Assembly (NCBI RefSeq): GCF_030056735.1
Contig: NZ_JASHKN010000006.1
Coordinates: forward strand, 186,001-250,000
DNA from: Rhodococcus sp. IEGM 1409
GTDB taxonomy: Bacteria > Actinomycetota > Actinomycetes > Mycobacteriales > Mycobacteriaceae
Direction of reading: 5' to 3'
Length of the DNA stretch: 64,000 bases
Under the pieces are notes generated by a model that worked only from the letters and a program-made list of their open reading frames with translations, was not told the DNA's origin and ran no database searches. Below, piece by piece: positions 1 to 8,222 of the stretch. The first letter of the stretch is position 1. The number at the start of each line of letters is the position of its first letter. A program made the translations under genes and the position numbers.

Positions 1-92
1 CAGCCCGCTCGGAGTCGATCACACTGCTCACGCCGGAGCAGATCGACGAGGCAGTCAAGCGACCGACCGACTACCGTGCGCCGGGCAAATGA
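1..92 (+). CDS. C-terminal end of an unidentified protein (partial)
   Basis: An open frame enters at the left edge (codons from position 3) and ends at TGA 90-92, giving the last 29 residues of a protein; the tail contains LLTPEQIDEAVKRP. The stop overlaps the ATG of the next gene in an ATGA arrangement, so the two are probably translationally coupled and functionally linked. I do not recognise the family from this tail and assign no function. Confidence 0.6.
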   Translation, partial: ARSESITLLTPEQIDEAVKRPTDYRAPGK

Positions 93-985
93 CGGCAGAA
101 GGAATAGATCCCGGCAGCGCCCGAGTTGCACCCGCTGTGACGGAGACTACGCAAACACCCGACCTTGGCACCTACGGAATCTGGAGAGGAGCGGCTGGTT
201 TACCACCCGAGTTGGGAACAGCGATCGAGAAACTCGGTTTCGGCACCATCTGGATCGGCGGCTCACCGCGGGCCGATCTACGGATCGCCGAGAAACTCCT
301 CGACGCGACCGAGCACATCACCGTGGCAACCGGAATCGTCAACATCTGGTCCTCACCTGCAGCGGAGGTGGCGGAGTCCTATCACCGACTCGAAGCCGCA
401 CATCCGGGGCGATTCCTCCTCGGCGTAGGCGTCGGACATCCGGAGGCGACCGGCGACTACACCAAGCCGTACGCCTCGCTCGTGTCGTACCTCGACGAAC
501 TCGACGCGGCACAGGTCCCGGAATCGCGGCGCGTCCTCGCCGCACTGGGACCGAAGGTGTTGAAACTGTCCGCAGATCGCGCTGCCGGCGCGCATCCGTA
601 CCTGACTATCCCCGAACACACCACCGAAGCTCGTGAAATCCTCGGTCCTTCGAAGATTCTTGCCCCCGAGCACAAGGTTGTTCTGGAAACCGATCCGGAG
701 AAGGCCAGAGCAATCGGTCGCCCCGCCGTCGCCAACCCGTATCTGTATCTGCGCAACTATACGAGCAATCTCGAGCGCCTCGGTTTTGCGCCCGAAGAGT
801 TGGCGAACGAGGGAAACGATCGCGTCATCGACGCCCTGGTTGCGCGCGGTACCGCGAAGTCCATCGCGGATCGACTTCGCGAGCATGTCGCAGCAGGCGC
901 CGATCACGTTGCGATCCAAGCACTTCCTGCCGAAGGTGATCCACTCGCGACCTACGAAGCACTGGCCGCCGAACTCTTCGGCTGA
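89..985 (+). CDS. LLM-class F420-dependent oxidoreductase (TIGR03620-like)
   Basis: This 298-residue protein looks like a luciferase-like monooxygenase-fold enzyme that would use reduced coenzyme F420 or flavin in the cytoplasm; its substrate is unknown. Visible family features are the early strand with LGFGTIWIGG (about residues 48-57), the ATGIVNIW segment (about 80-87) and the GRFLLGVGVGHPE loop (about 106-118), all typical of the actinobacterial TIGR03620 group. The start at 89 overlaps the stop of the preceding frame (ATGA), which supports coupling. The first 25 residues are poorly conserved in this family, so a downstream start is possible. The gene is followed at once by a long composite palindrome. 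Confidence 0.85.
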   Translation: MTAEGIDPGSARVAPAVTETTQTPDLGTYGIWRGAAGLPPELGTAIEKLGFGTIWIGGSPRADLRIAEKLLDATEHITVATGIVNIWSSPAAEVAESYHRLEAAHPGRFLLGVGVGHPEATGDYTKPYASLVSYLDELDAAQVPESRRVLAALGPKVLKLSADRAAGAHPYLTIPEHTTEAREILGPSKILAPEHKVVLETDPEKARAIGRPAVANPYLYLRNYTSNLERLGFAPEELANEGNDRVIDALVARGTAKSIADRLREHVAAGADHVAIQALPAEGDPLATYEALAAELFG

Positions 986-998
986 CCGGACAACCTTG

Positions 999-1046
999 AC
1001 TTGGATAAGTCATGTCCAAGTATATTTGGACATGACTTATCCAAGT
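999..1046. repeat. 48-bp composite perfect inverted repeat
   Basis: Two perfectly complementary 21-nt arms (999-1019 and 1026-1046) flank a 6-nt AT-rich centre. Each arm is itself a dyad, CTTGGA-N9-TCCAAG, so the element contains two half-palindromes as well as the large one. It begins 13 bp after the stop of the oxidoreductase and ends inside a truncated GGDEF fragment. It has no T-tract, so it could be a terminator-like hairpin, a double operator, or the edge of a rearrangement. Function is inference. Confidence 0.85.
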
Positions 1047-1361
1047 AAGGGAGAAAATCATTCGGCCGTCGGAGAGGTCGGACTGGTTGCGCGGACGGGC
1101 GGCGACGAGTTCGTGATTCTCATGCCGGTCGAGCCACGTCGCATCGAACAAACCGTGGTGAACATCCACCACTCGATATCGCGGCCCGCCGGCCGACAGT
1201 CGATTTCCGTGAGCGTCGGAGCCAGCGCGTGGCTGGCTTCGACAATCCCGGACGCTTCGGGAACCATCGATCGGATTCTTGCCGATGCCGACAACGCGAT
1301 GTATCGGGCGAAGCGACGAGGTGGAGACCAGGTAGCCTGGGCGGTAACGCATCTGAGCTGA
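1032..1361 (+). pseudogene. GGDEF (diguanylate cyclase) C-terminal remnant
   Basis: The frame encodes about 109 residues matching only the second half of a GGDEF domain: the signature ARTGGDEFVILMP, the SVGASAW strand and the terminal DADNAMYRAKRRGGD helix. The N-terminal half of the domain and any sensor region are absent. The only in-frame ATG near the break (1032) lies inside the upstream palindrome, so this is best read as the 3' end of a diguanylate cyclase cut off by a rearrangement. It keeps the signature motif but lacks the upstream GTP-binding part of the fold, so activity is unlikely. Confidence 0.75.
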
Positions 1362-1422
1362 ATCAAGACGTCGACCTGCCCAACTTCTAGAGCGAGGCTT
1401 CGCTGCCCGTCGCCGGATCCAA

Positions 1423-1985
1423 CTAATGCTGGGTTGCCGCCCAACTCGCCAAGAGTTTGAGTGCATCGGCCGTCGGCGTCCCAGGCGCCGCGGTGTAGAC
1501 CAGCAGTGTCAGCCCGGGATTGGACGGCAGTTCCATCGCTTCGAAGTTCAGTTCCAGGTCGCCGACGACGGGGTGGCGGACCTTCTTGAAACCCGTCCGA
1601 TGAAAGCGCACATTGTTTTTCCCACCGGGTGCGGAATACCTCACTGCGGGTGGCCAGTTCACCGATGAGCTCGGTCAGCGCCTTGTCCTGGGAATTGCGC
1701 CCCGCTTCTGAGTGGAGAAGTCCTGCGACGCCGGGTCCAGGTACACGAAGCGGGCGTTGTTCGCCGGCCTACGCAGATCAGCCAAGACCGGCGAATACAA
1801 CGCGCGCGCCATGCGATTGGCCGCCAGCATGTCGTGCCTGGCATTACGTACCCACGCCGGGGCGTCGGTGATGGCGTCGAGTATCTGCTGAATCGCCGGG
1901 CTCACGCCCTTGGGCGCCGGCCGCTTTCTACTCAGTGCGCCTGCACTGGCGGCCTTCGCGAGGTCGGACAAATGGGCAGCCGCTT
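1423..1985 (-). pseudogene. Decayed XRE/MmyB-type transcriptional regulator
   Basis: On the minus strand two frames together give the C-terminal ligand-binding part of an MmyB-like helix-turn-helix regulator. The first (from about 1985) carries LDAITDAPAWVRNARHDML and NNARFVYLDPASQDF. The second (1423-1662) carries VRFHRTGFKKVRHPVVGD and PGLTLLVYTAAPGTP. A frameshift separates them near 1660-1690, and the N-terminal DNA-binding domain is missing. The remnant lies between a truncated GGDEF gene and a DUF2255 remnant, so the whole stretch looks like eroding DNA. Confidence 0.75.
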
Positions 1986-2060
1986 GTCTCATCATAGTTC
2001 TCACACTGATCGTCCCGGCTTCGAGAACGCGAAGTACCACAGAGAAATTCGAACAAGAGA

Positions 2061-2236
2061 ATGGAACCCGAGAAGTCGCACTCGTGGACCGAGGCTGCAC
2101 TGACCAAGATCGGTAGTGCCGAGGAATTGCCGATCTCCTCGTTCCGCCGCGACGGCACCGCGAGCCCGTACGTCACCATTTGGGTGACAAAGTCACCGAC
2201 GAGGAATACGACAGTCCGCGCGCCAACCGTCGCTGA
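2061..2236 (+). pseudogene. DUF2255-like remnant
   Basis: The first 41 codons read like the start of a DUF2255 protein: WTEAALTKIGSAEELPISS, then RRDGTASPYVTIWV. After VTIW the family continuation is lost in this frame, while an adjacent frame continues briefly as GDKVTDEEYD and stops at 2234-2236. I read this as a frameshifted, truncated copy of a small nitroreductase-like protein. The identification rests on a short match. Confidence 0.5.
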
Positions 2237-2245
2237 GACGCCCCC

Positions 2246-2935
2246 TCAGATACGTCGCATCACGGAAACAACCTTGCCCAAGATGGCGGCGCGATCGCCG
2301 TCGATGACGCTGTACGCGGGATTGCGAGGCTCGAGGTACACGTGACCGTCGCGGCGCCGGAGCACCTTCACGGTGGCCTCCCCGTCGATCATCGCGGCGA
2401 CGATCTCACCGGAATGTGCCTCGTCCTGGCGGCGCACCACGACGACGTCGCCGTCGCAGATTGCTGCGTCGACCATCGACTCACCACGCACCCGAAGTCC
2501 GAACACCGTGCCGGAGCCGACGAGCTCGCGAGGAAGCGCCAGCACTTCGTCGGTGTGCTCTTCCGCGAGGATCGGCGCGCCGGCGGCGATGTCGCCGACC
2601 ACCGGAACCGTCACGGTGTTCGACGACGACTGTTCCTTCGCGCCCACGAGGAATGGCCGCACGTCCAACTGCCGAGCCATGGCCGCTCCCCGGCGGAGGA
2701 AACCTTTCTCCTCGAGGCTCTTGAGGTGCTTGGACACCGTCGACGTCGAGCGCAGACCAACCGCGTCTCCGATCTGCCGTGTGCTCGGCGTGCACCCGTT
2801 GGCAGCCACGAGATCCCGGATGGTCATCAGGATCTGCTGCTGGCGGAGCGGCAGGGAGGAGGCGTCGAGGCCACCGAACATATCGAGATCGTCATTATCG
2901 GTCACGACGAGAATCGTAGTGAGAGGTCCCGACAT
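2246..2935 (-). CDS. lexA: LexA-family repressor (paralogue)
   Basis: This 229-residue protein has an N-terminal winged helix (about residues 28-92) and a C-terminal S24 autoprotease domain. The Ala118-Gly119 cleavage bond (DIAAGAP), catalytic Ser153 (GESM) and Lys190 (EATVK) are all present, so RecA-stimulated self-cleavage should be possible. The recognition helix region (STSTVSKHLKSLEEKG) differs from the canonical actinobacterial LexA (STSSVAHQL type), which suggests a paralogue with its own operator. I found no clear TCGAAC-N4-GTTCGA SOS box upstream. A GTG at 2905 (VTDNDD) is an alternative start resembling canonical LexA N-termini. Confidence 0.85.
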   Translation of the reverse strand: MSGPLTTILVVTDNDDLDMFGGLDASSLPLRQQQILMTIRDLVAANGCTPSTRQIGDAVGLRSTSTVSKHLKSLEEKGFLRRGAAMARQLDVRPFLVGAKEQSSSNTVTVPVVGDIAAGAPILAEEHTDEVLALPRELVGSGTVFGLRVRGESMVDAAICDGDVVVVRRQDEAHSGEIVAAMIDGEATVKVLRRRDGHVYLEPRNPAYSVIDGDRAAILGKVVSVMRRI

Positions 2936-3030
2936 CCAGGCCAGGCAGCCGGAGTACTGCCCAGATCTGCAGCCTCCATAAAACGGCGCAGACAGTTTGT
3001 TTTGCGAGCGGCATGTGGCACGCTGGGCTG

Positions 3031-3477
3031 ATGGAGCCCCTCGAACCGATGCGCCCAGTGAGCGTCGCCGAGGATACTCGTAACTCGACGCCGATCTGGA
3101 AGTCGGCGCCGATCACTTTAGGGACGGTGGGCGTATTTGCCTACGCATTGATGTCCAGGAGAACCGGCGTCGCCGAAGTTGCACTTGGCGCGGTGATCGC
3201 GATCGCCGGCACCGCCCTCTACTTAACTTCAGTAATGCGCACGATCAGAGAAAACTCGGACAGCCGCGTACCCCTGCTCGGAACCCCACCCGTGTCACCC
3301 CGCGACGTCGACCTGCTCGCCGGGGCCGGGATGCCCTTGATCATGGCCGGATCATTGCTGGCCATACGAGCAGCGGGATGGACCTGGCCCTACCTCTACC
3401 TCGGACTGCTGGCCGTGATCATGTTCGCTGCCTATGTTCTTCCCGTCGTGGTGCACAACCGACGATTGCGGAAGTGA
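3031..3477 (+). CDS. Small hypothetical integral membrane protein
   Basis: A 148-residue protein with about four hydrophobic segments: two near residues 28-70, one near 97-115 and one near 120-140. The charged C-terminus (VHNRRLRK) suggests a cytoplasmic tail. No catalytic motif is visible and I do not recognise the family. The ATG at 3031 is preferred over 3013 because it begins the more protein-like sequence. It is transcribed away from the lexA paralogue, with which it shares an upstream region of about 95 bp. Confidence 0.65.
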   Translation: MEPLEPMRPVSVAEDTRNSTPIWKSAPITLGTVGVFAYALMSRRTGVAEVALGAVIAIAGTALYLTSVMRTIRENSDSRVPLLGTPPVSPRDVDLLAGAGMPLIMAGSLLAIRAAGWTWPYLYLGLLAVIMFAAYVLPVVVHNRRLRK

Positions 3478-3585
3478 ACTCACCGATCACCAAGCTCGTG
3501 ACACGATCGGGTAGGTCGACGCAACATTGCCAGCCCATTCGCCGACGTCCGAGTGGTGCGACCGGTTCGCCTCGGGTGGAGTTGG

Positions 3586-5085
3586 CTAGGCGCTGGCGAC
3601 CTTGCTACCAGGTTCGACAGGAATGTCGACCTTGCTGAACTGCAGCACACCATCTTCGATCTCGGCGTCGTGCATCAGCTTGCGGTCGCGGTAGTAATTG
3701 TTGACCACTTTCCACGCGCCGCGGGCACCCTGGCGCGGCATTTCTCCGTCGCCGCGCTGGATGTAGCCCGAGGTCAGGGCTCCGCCCATGAGAGATTCTT
3801 CGGCGAAGTCCTCGGGTTCGGCATGAACCTCGAAAGTCGTGTAGCTGCGCTTGCGCATGATCTTGAGCACGCGGCACAGGTAGGACGCGGCCAGGTCGGC
3901 CTTGAGCGTCCAAGATGCGTTGGTATAGCCAAGGATCATCAGGAAGTTCGGGATGTCGGAGTAGAGAACGCTCTTGTAGGCCACTGTCTTGTTGAGTTTG
4001 ACCGGCTCGCCGTCAATGCTCATGGCCGCCCCGCCCAGGATCTGCACATTCAAGCCGGTCGCCGTGACGATGATGTCGGCCTCGAGTTCGCGACCCGATT
4101 CGGTCAAGATGCCCTTCTCGGTGAACTTGGCGATACGGTCCGTGACAATGTCGGCCTTGCCGCCCTTGAGCACCTTGAACAGGTCCCCGTTGGGCACCAC
4201 GCACAAGCGCTGATCCCACGGGTTGTAGCTGGGGGTGAAATGACGCAGGTCCACGTTCTTGCCGAGCTGCAAGCGGATCTGGGCGAGGAACAGCTTCTTC
4301 GCCAACTTCGGATTGGTACGTGAGAGCTGAAAGCTGGCGCGTTGCAACGCGATATTGCGGGCTCGACCGATCTTGTAAGCGATCTGGTCGGGAACGCGCG
4401 CGAGCTTGAGACCTTTGGCAACTGGGTCCTCGGACGGTAGCGCCTGGATCCACGTGGGCGAGCGCTGCAGCATCGTGACGTGAGCGGCAGTGGGGGCCAT
4501 CGACGGGATCAGCGTGATCGCGGTGGCACCGGATCCGATGACCACCACCTTCTTTCCGGTGTAATCGAGATCCTCGGGCCAGTGCTGCGGGTGCACGATC
4601 TGACCACGGAAGTCGTCCTCACCGGGGAAGGCGGGGCGGTAGCCCTTGTCGTAGTTGTAGTAACCGCAGGCGCCGACAAGGACATTCGCGGTCCACGTCT
4701 CGGTCTCCCCCGTCGCCTCGACCAGGACGGTCACGGTCCACTGAGCAGTGGCGCGAACGAAGTCCATTGCCACGACCTTGCGGCCGAAGTTGATGTGGTC
4801 GATGACGCCGTATTCCTTGGCGGTTTCCTCGACGTAGTCACGGATGCTGGAGCCGTCAGCGAGCACTTTGGTGCCGATCCACGGACGGAAACCGAATCCG
4901 AAGGTGAGCATGTCGGAGTCCGAACGGATGCCTGGGTACTTGAACAGGTCCCAGGTGCCACCGATGTTTTCGCGGCGCTCGAGGATCGCGTAGGTGCTTC
5001 CGGTCTGCTCTCGAATGAGGTGACAAGCCGCGCCGATTCCGGACAAGCCAGCGCCGATGATCAGTACGTCGACATGCTGTGGCAT
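3586..5085 (-). CDS. EthA-like flavin-containing (Baeyer-Villiger) monooxygenase
   Basis: At 499 residues this is the length of mycobacterial EthA and matches it closely. FAD-binding GAGLSG lies at residues 11-16, followed by an ENIGGTWDLFKYPGIRSDSD segment. The Baeyer-Villiger fingerprint FRGQIVHPQHWP lies near residue 160, the NADPH-binding GSGATA near 185, and YNPWDQRLCVVPNGDLF near 290-305. It would oxygenate ketones or thioamides using NADPH and O2 in the cytosol. In mycobacteria ethA is paired with a divergent TetR gene ethR; no regulator gene lies upstream here. The substrate is unknown. Confidence 0.9.
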   Translation of the reverse strand: MPQHVDVLIIGAGLSGIGAACHLIREQTGSTYAILERRENIGGTWDLFKYPGIRSDSDMLTFGFGFRPWIGTKVLADGSSIRDYVEETAKEYGVIDHINFGRKVVAMDFVRATAQWTVTVLVEATGETETWTANVLVGACGYYNYDKGYRPAFPGEDDFRGQIVHPQHWPEDLDYTGKKVVVIGSGATAITLIPSMAPTAAHVTMLQRSPTWIQALPSEDPVAKGLKLARVPDQIAYKIGRARNIALQRASFQLSRTNPKLAKKLFLAQIRLQLGKNVDLRHFTPSYNPWDQRLCVVPNGDLFKVLKGGKADIVTDRIAKFTEKGILTESGRELEADIIVTATGLNVQILGGAAMSIDGEPVKLNKTVAYKSVLYSDIPNFLMILGYTNASWTLKADLAASYLCRVLKIMRKRSYTTFEVHAEPEDFAEESLMGGALTSGYIQRGDGEMPRQGARGAWKVVNNYYRDRKLMHDAEIEDGVLQFSKVDIPVEPGSKVASA

Positions 5086-5613
5086 GGAGGAAACTCGTTT
5101 CGTAGGTCGTCGCGAAGCTACATCTGACGTCGGCGGTGGCCGAGAACGATCGGCCGATTCAGGCCGGGTTCCCTACGGTCAGCGCCAGCAACCAGAGTAT
5201 GTGCGACTTACAGTAACAGTCAATATCTCTAGTCGACTTGGCGCGAGGCGTTTCGGGCGGCGGGAAGAACGACCGCCCCGAACTACACGACCTGCTGGAT
5301 CACCTCCAGGCTGTCGACACACCGGCCGCGTGGCGGCTCGATCGTAACGGCCGAAGGTCTCCATTTGTGAGCACGTCGTTCAAATCATGAACGAAAACGA
5401 TCGACACCCCGATTCCTCGCAGGATACTGATCTTCCAAATATTTTGCGCCCTAGCGGAATTCGAGAGGGAATGATCAGGAACTACAGTTTCTCTCTCCGA
5501 ACTCCAGCTGCGTCGAACGCAATAACAGACGATGCGACGAAATGTCGAAGTCGCCGGAATCGGCATACACGGCGACCTGGTCCGAATCAGCGACCCCGAT
5601 AGTGTGATCATTC
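5086..5613. other. Intergenic region without a convincing gene
   Basis: This 528-bp stretch separates the divergent monooxygenase and aldo/keto reductase. Short frames occur but none has convincing protein character. An imperfect GC-rich hairpin sits at about 5252-5282. The AT-richer part around 5195-5230 is a plausible promoter region for the monooxygenase, but I cannot mark clear -35 and -10 boxes. Confidence 0.5.
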
Positions 5614-6480
5614 ATGACTATCGCGCCGAAAACACTAGACGATGCGCCAATCCAGGGCCTGGGCCTGATGCGATTGACTGACAACGGGTGGGGTGATGCT
5701 GACCGCGACCCCGCCGGACTGGTGCAGGCCGCTATCGACGTCGGGGTGACCATGCTGGACACCGCTGAAATGTATGGAAACGAAGGGTTGGTCGGCCGAG
5801 CGGTTGGCACCAACCGTGACCACATCACGTTGTGCAGCAAGTTCGGGGTCTATCGGGGGTCGTCAGGTCGTCCTGATGACTGGGGTGTTCGGGCGGACCC
5901 TGCAACGGTGCGCGCAGCCATCGACGGCTCGTTAAGGCGCCTCAACGTCGACCATCTCGATCTTTACTATCTGCATCACCGCAGCGAGGACACACCGATC
6001 GAAGAGACCGTCAAGGCGATGGCTGAACTGCGCGAAGCTGGGAAGATCCGAGCTCTGGGACTGTCCAACGTCACCCTCGACGACATCCGACGAGCACATG
6101 CCGTGCATCCCATCACCGCCGTGCAGGAGCAATGGTCCTTGACGCAGCGAGACGTTGAATTGTTCCTCCCAACGCTTGCCGAACTCGGGATCGCATTGGT
6201 CGCGCATTCGCCGATGGGGCACGGCAGCCTCAACCACTCCACCGGCAATCTTGTCGCTCGACCCCTCGCCAGGATCGCTTCTCGTGTCGGAGCAACAGCG
6301 GGCCAGGTCGCTCTTGCGTGGGTCCATCAGCGCGGCCGCGGGGCAGCGGGGACGGTCATTCCCCTGCCCGGAACCACGAGCATCACTCATCTGCACGCCA
6401 ACATCGCTGCTTCTCGAATCGAGCTCAGCGAGACTGACTTAGCGCAACTTGATGCTGTCACGGAACAAGCTAGGGCGTAG
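5614..6480 (+). CDS. Aldo/keto reductase
   Basis: A 288-residue (beta/alpha)8-barrel oxidoreductase that would reduce aldehydes or ketones with NADPH in the cytoplasm. The catalytic tetrad is recognisable: Asp49 and Tyr54 in MLDTAEMYGNE, Lys76 in CSKFG and His121 in LYYLHHRSED. The C-terminal cofactor region (TVIPLPGTTS) is also present. The N-terminal QGLGLMRLT is typical of the AKR11/12-like bacterial group. The start ATG at 5614 gives a full-length N-terminus. It is monocistronic as far as can be seen. Confidence 0.9.
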   Translation: MTIAPKTLDDAPIQGLGLMRLTDNGWGDADRDPAGLVQAAIDVGVTMLDTAEMYGNEGLVGRAVGTNRDHITLCSKFGVYRGSSGRPDDWGVRADPATVRAAIDGSLRRLNVDHLDLYYLHHRSEDTPIEETVKAMAELREAGKIRALGLSNVTLDDIRRAHAVHPITAVQEQWSLTQRDVELFLPTLAELGIALVAHSPMGHGSLNHSTGNLVARPLARIASRVGATAGQVALAWVHQRGRGAAGTVIPLPGTTSITHLHANIAASRIELSETDLAQLDAVTEQARA

Positions 6481-6609
6481 AAAAAGGCAGTTTGCTGGAA
6501 TTGCAGCCGCAGGTTAAGCGCTGTGTTGCATTTACGTCGAATGATGCACCTCGACCGCCGGATGTGCTGGTATTCGAAACGTGCAGTTCATCCAAGCCAT
6601 AATGACCAC

Positions 6610-7152
6610 GTGACGGAAGTCGAGGTCGTCGTCGCCCACAACGAGTGTGCGACTGTGCGCGTCGGCGAGGTGTTCCTCAAGAGCGACGCCGATCAGTCGA
6701 AAACCGACGTCGAGGTCGAAGCACTGGAACTGTTGATGGAAGAGGATTCGTCCGGTGGAGGCGAGGCGCGGGTCTGGCCCGTGCGTGTCCGGAACTCGCC
6801 CCGGGTGTACGAGATTTCGGCGCCGGCTGACTGGACCCGCCTGGTCGAGAAGTACCCACTGGCAGTGACGGAGTCGAGGCGTTCCGTCTGGTTCGACACC
6901 ACCGGAGAGTATTGCAACTGGTTGATCCCCGATTGGGCCGCGGTCGCCGAGGACTACGACGCGGCACACCTGAGCCTCCATGGATATTTGACGACGCCGG
7001 GTATCGCAATCCCGTTGTCCGGCAACGAACGTGCGACGCTTCTGGGTGGTTGGGATCCGGATGCCACGTTCTGGCTGAACGCCGATGCTTTAGCCATCGA
7101 CGATGAACCAGTGCTGTGGCGTCGAGCCGACGAGCGTTGGGAACGGTTATGA
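6610..7152 (+). CDS. Chimeric ORF: phosphotransferase N-terminus joined to an unrelated C-terminus
   Basis: The first 35 or so residues (ATVRVGEVFLKSDADQSKTDVEVEA region) resemble the start of aminoglycoside-phosphotransferase-family proteins. The kinase body is absent. The remaining roughly 130 residues match another actinobacterial hypothetical family with motifs VYEISAPADW, WLIPDWAAVAEDYDAAHLS and LLGGWDPDATFWL. The GTG at 6610 is preferred because the upstream in-frame codons look non-coding. The gene may be an in-frame fusion created by deletion. Whether it is expressed is unknown. Confidence 0.6.
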   Translation: MTEVEVVVAHNECATVRVGEVFLKSDADQSKTDVEVEALELLMEEDSSGGGEARVWPVRVRNSPRVYEISAPADWTRLVEKYPLAVTESRRSVWFDTTGEYCNWLIPDWAAVAEDYDAAHLSLHGYLTTPGIAIPLSGNERATLLGGWDPDATFWLNADALAIDDEPVLWRRADERWERL

Positions 7153-7222
7153 CAGAAGATGTTTCAGCATGACGGATGATGGTTTCTCGTCATTGCCTTT
7201 CGGCAACGCCAATTTAGGTCTC

Positions 7223-7255
7223 TAACCTGGTGGCCAGGCCGCCACCGGCAGGTTA
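7223..7255. terminator. Hairpin between convergent genes
   Basis: TAACCT and AGGTTA outer arms enclose GTGGC and GCCAC inner arms with a small bulge. It lies 70 bp after the chimeric ORF and before the convergent VOC remnant, so it plausibly ends transcription in both directions. It has no strong T-tract. Confidence 0.5.
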
Positions 7256-7278
7256 ACGACGCCCGGGCGTGAACGTCA

Positions 7279-7440
7279 TCAGCAGTTGTGGATCGTGACG
7301 GCATAACCATCGGGATCACGGAAAACGAATGTCTTCCCGAACGGACTGTCGAGGGGTTCGGTCAGGATGGTGACGCCATCGGCCGCAAGTCGGACGTGAA
7401 AAACCCTCGGCGTTATGCTGGGCAGATTGAGCACCCAACG
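7279..7440 (-). pseudogene. VOC/glyoxalase-family C-terminal remnant
   Basis: The minus strand encodes only the last half of a VOC-fold protein: RLAADGVTILTEPLDSPFG followed by KTFVFRDPDGYAVTIH, the terminal metal-ligand strand of the family. The N-terminal beta-alpha-beta-beta-beta module is missing and no ribosome binding site is seen. It is best read as a truncated gene rather than a functional small protein. Confidence 0.65.
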
Positions 7441-7609
7441 ACAAAACGCATTGCGAAAAGACCTTGACGCCATGACGCATGCATTCAGTGACCTGGACTA
7501 GACCGACCTGTCCGCGCACCGCCCCGCCTCACCGACCGAAGCCGATGAATGCGCCCACCGAACGAGAGAAACATCGCCGACCGATCGGCGGTATGGCAGC
7601 ATTCGCCGC

Positions 7610-8092
7610 ATGACTAGCGAACGGATCGAAGTACAGCGCATCATCCGTGCCGACCCCGCATCGATCTTCACGGTCCTCTGCGACCCTCAGGGGCACGTCG
7701 CCATCGACGGATCCGGAATGTTGATGGGCGCAGATGGCGAACTCGTGACCGCGGCCGGCGACGAATTCGTCGTCCACATGGATCGCGAAGCTCTGGGTGA
7801 CCTGCCCATGGGACAGTACGACGTTACAGTGACGATCAAAACTTTTGTCCCCCAACGCGAAATAGCATGGACCATCCTCGGAACTGTCCGGCCTCCGATC
7901 GGGCACGTCTACGGATATCGGATCGAGCCGGCCGACGACGGCCGCAGTTCCCTCGTGACCTCGTACTACGACTGGTCTGATATCGATCCCACCTGGCGGC
8001 AAGCAGGAATCTTTCCCGTCATCGCCGAAGGATCCCTCAAAGCCACGCTCGGTATCCTTGCACGCACCGTAGCCAGAGGTTATCCGCGCTGA
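7610..8092 (+). CDS. SRPBCC-family (polyketide cyclase/dehydrase-like) protein
   Basis: A 160-residue START/Bet v1-fold protein. The family start RIEVQRIIRADPASIFTVLCDPQGH, seen in two parts, is clear, and the C-terminus has the long helix expected to close the hydrophobic cavity (GSLKATLGILARTV). Such proteins bind or transform small lipophilic ligands; no catalytic residues can be assigned. It is convergent with the DJ-1/PfpI gene and not obviously in an operon. Confidence 0.8.
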   Translation: MTSERIEVQRIIRADPASIFTVLCDPQGHVAIDGSGMLMGADGELVTAAGDEFVVHMDREALGDLPMGQYDVTVTIKTFVPQREIAWTILGTVRPPIGHVYGYRIEPADDGRSSLVTSYYDWSDIDPTWRQAGIFPVIAEGSLKATLGILARTVARGYPR

Positions 8093-8160
8093 CCCGGCCC
8101 GAAAGCCGCGGTACGACCGACAACAACCCCCTCGAGACACCACGCCTGAATCATCCGTTG

Positions 8161-8187
8161 CGGAAGGGATAGGAGTGCTCCCTTCCG
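8161..8187. terminator. Inverted repeat between convergent genes
   Basis: Nine-base perfect arms (CGGAAGGGA and TCCCTTCCG) with a 9-nt loop lie between the SRPBCC stop (8092) and the DJ-1/PfpI stop (8223). The position suggests a bidirectional terminator; there is no T-tract. Confidence 0.55.
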
Positions 8188-8222
8188 TCACGGGCGTCTC
8201 GCCAATGAGTCCCGTCGATGAG

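Noticed and set aside
2936..3060. Possible SOS box near the lexA-like gene
   Set aside because: Only a half-match (TCGAAC) is present near 3040, inside the neighbouring gene, without the complementary GTTCGA half-site.
5387..5602. 71-codon plus-strand frame between the monooxygenase and aldo/keto reductase
   Set aside because: Arg/Asn-rich sequence without motif or ribosome binding site; more likely non-coding.
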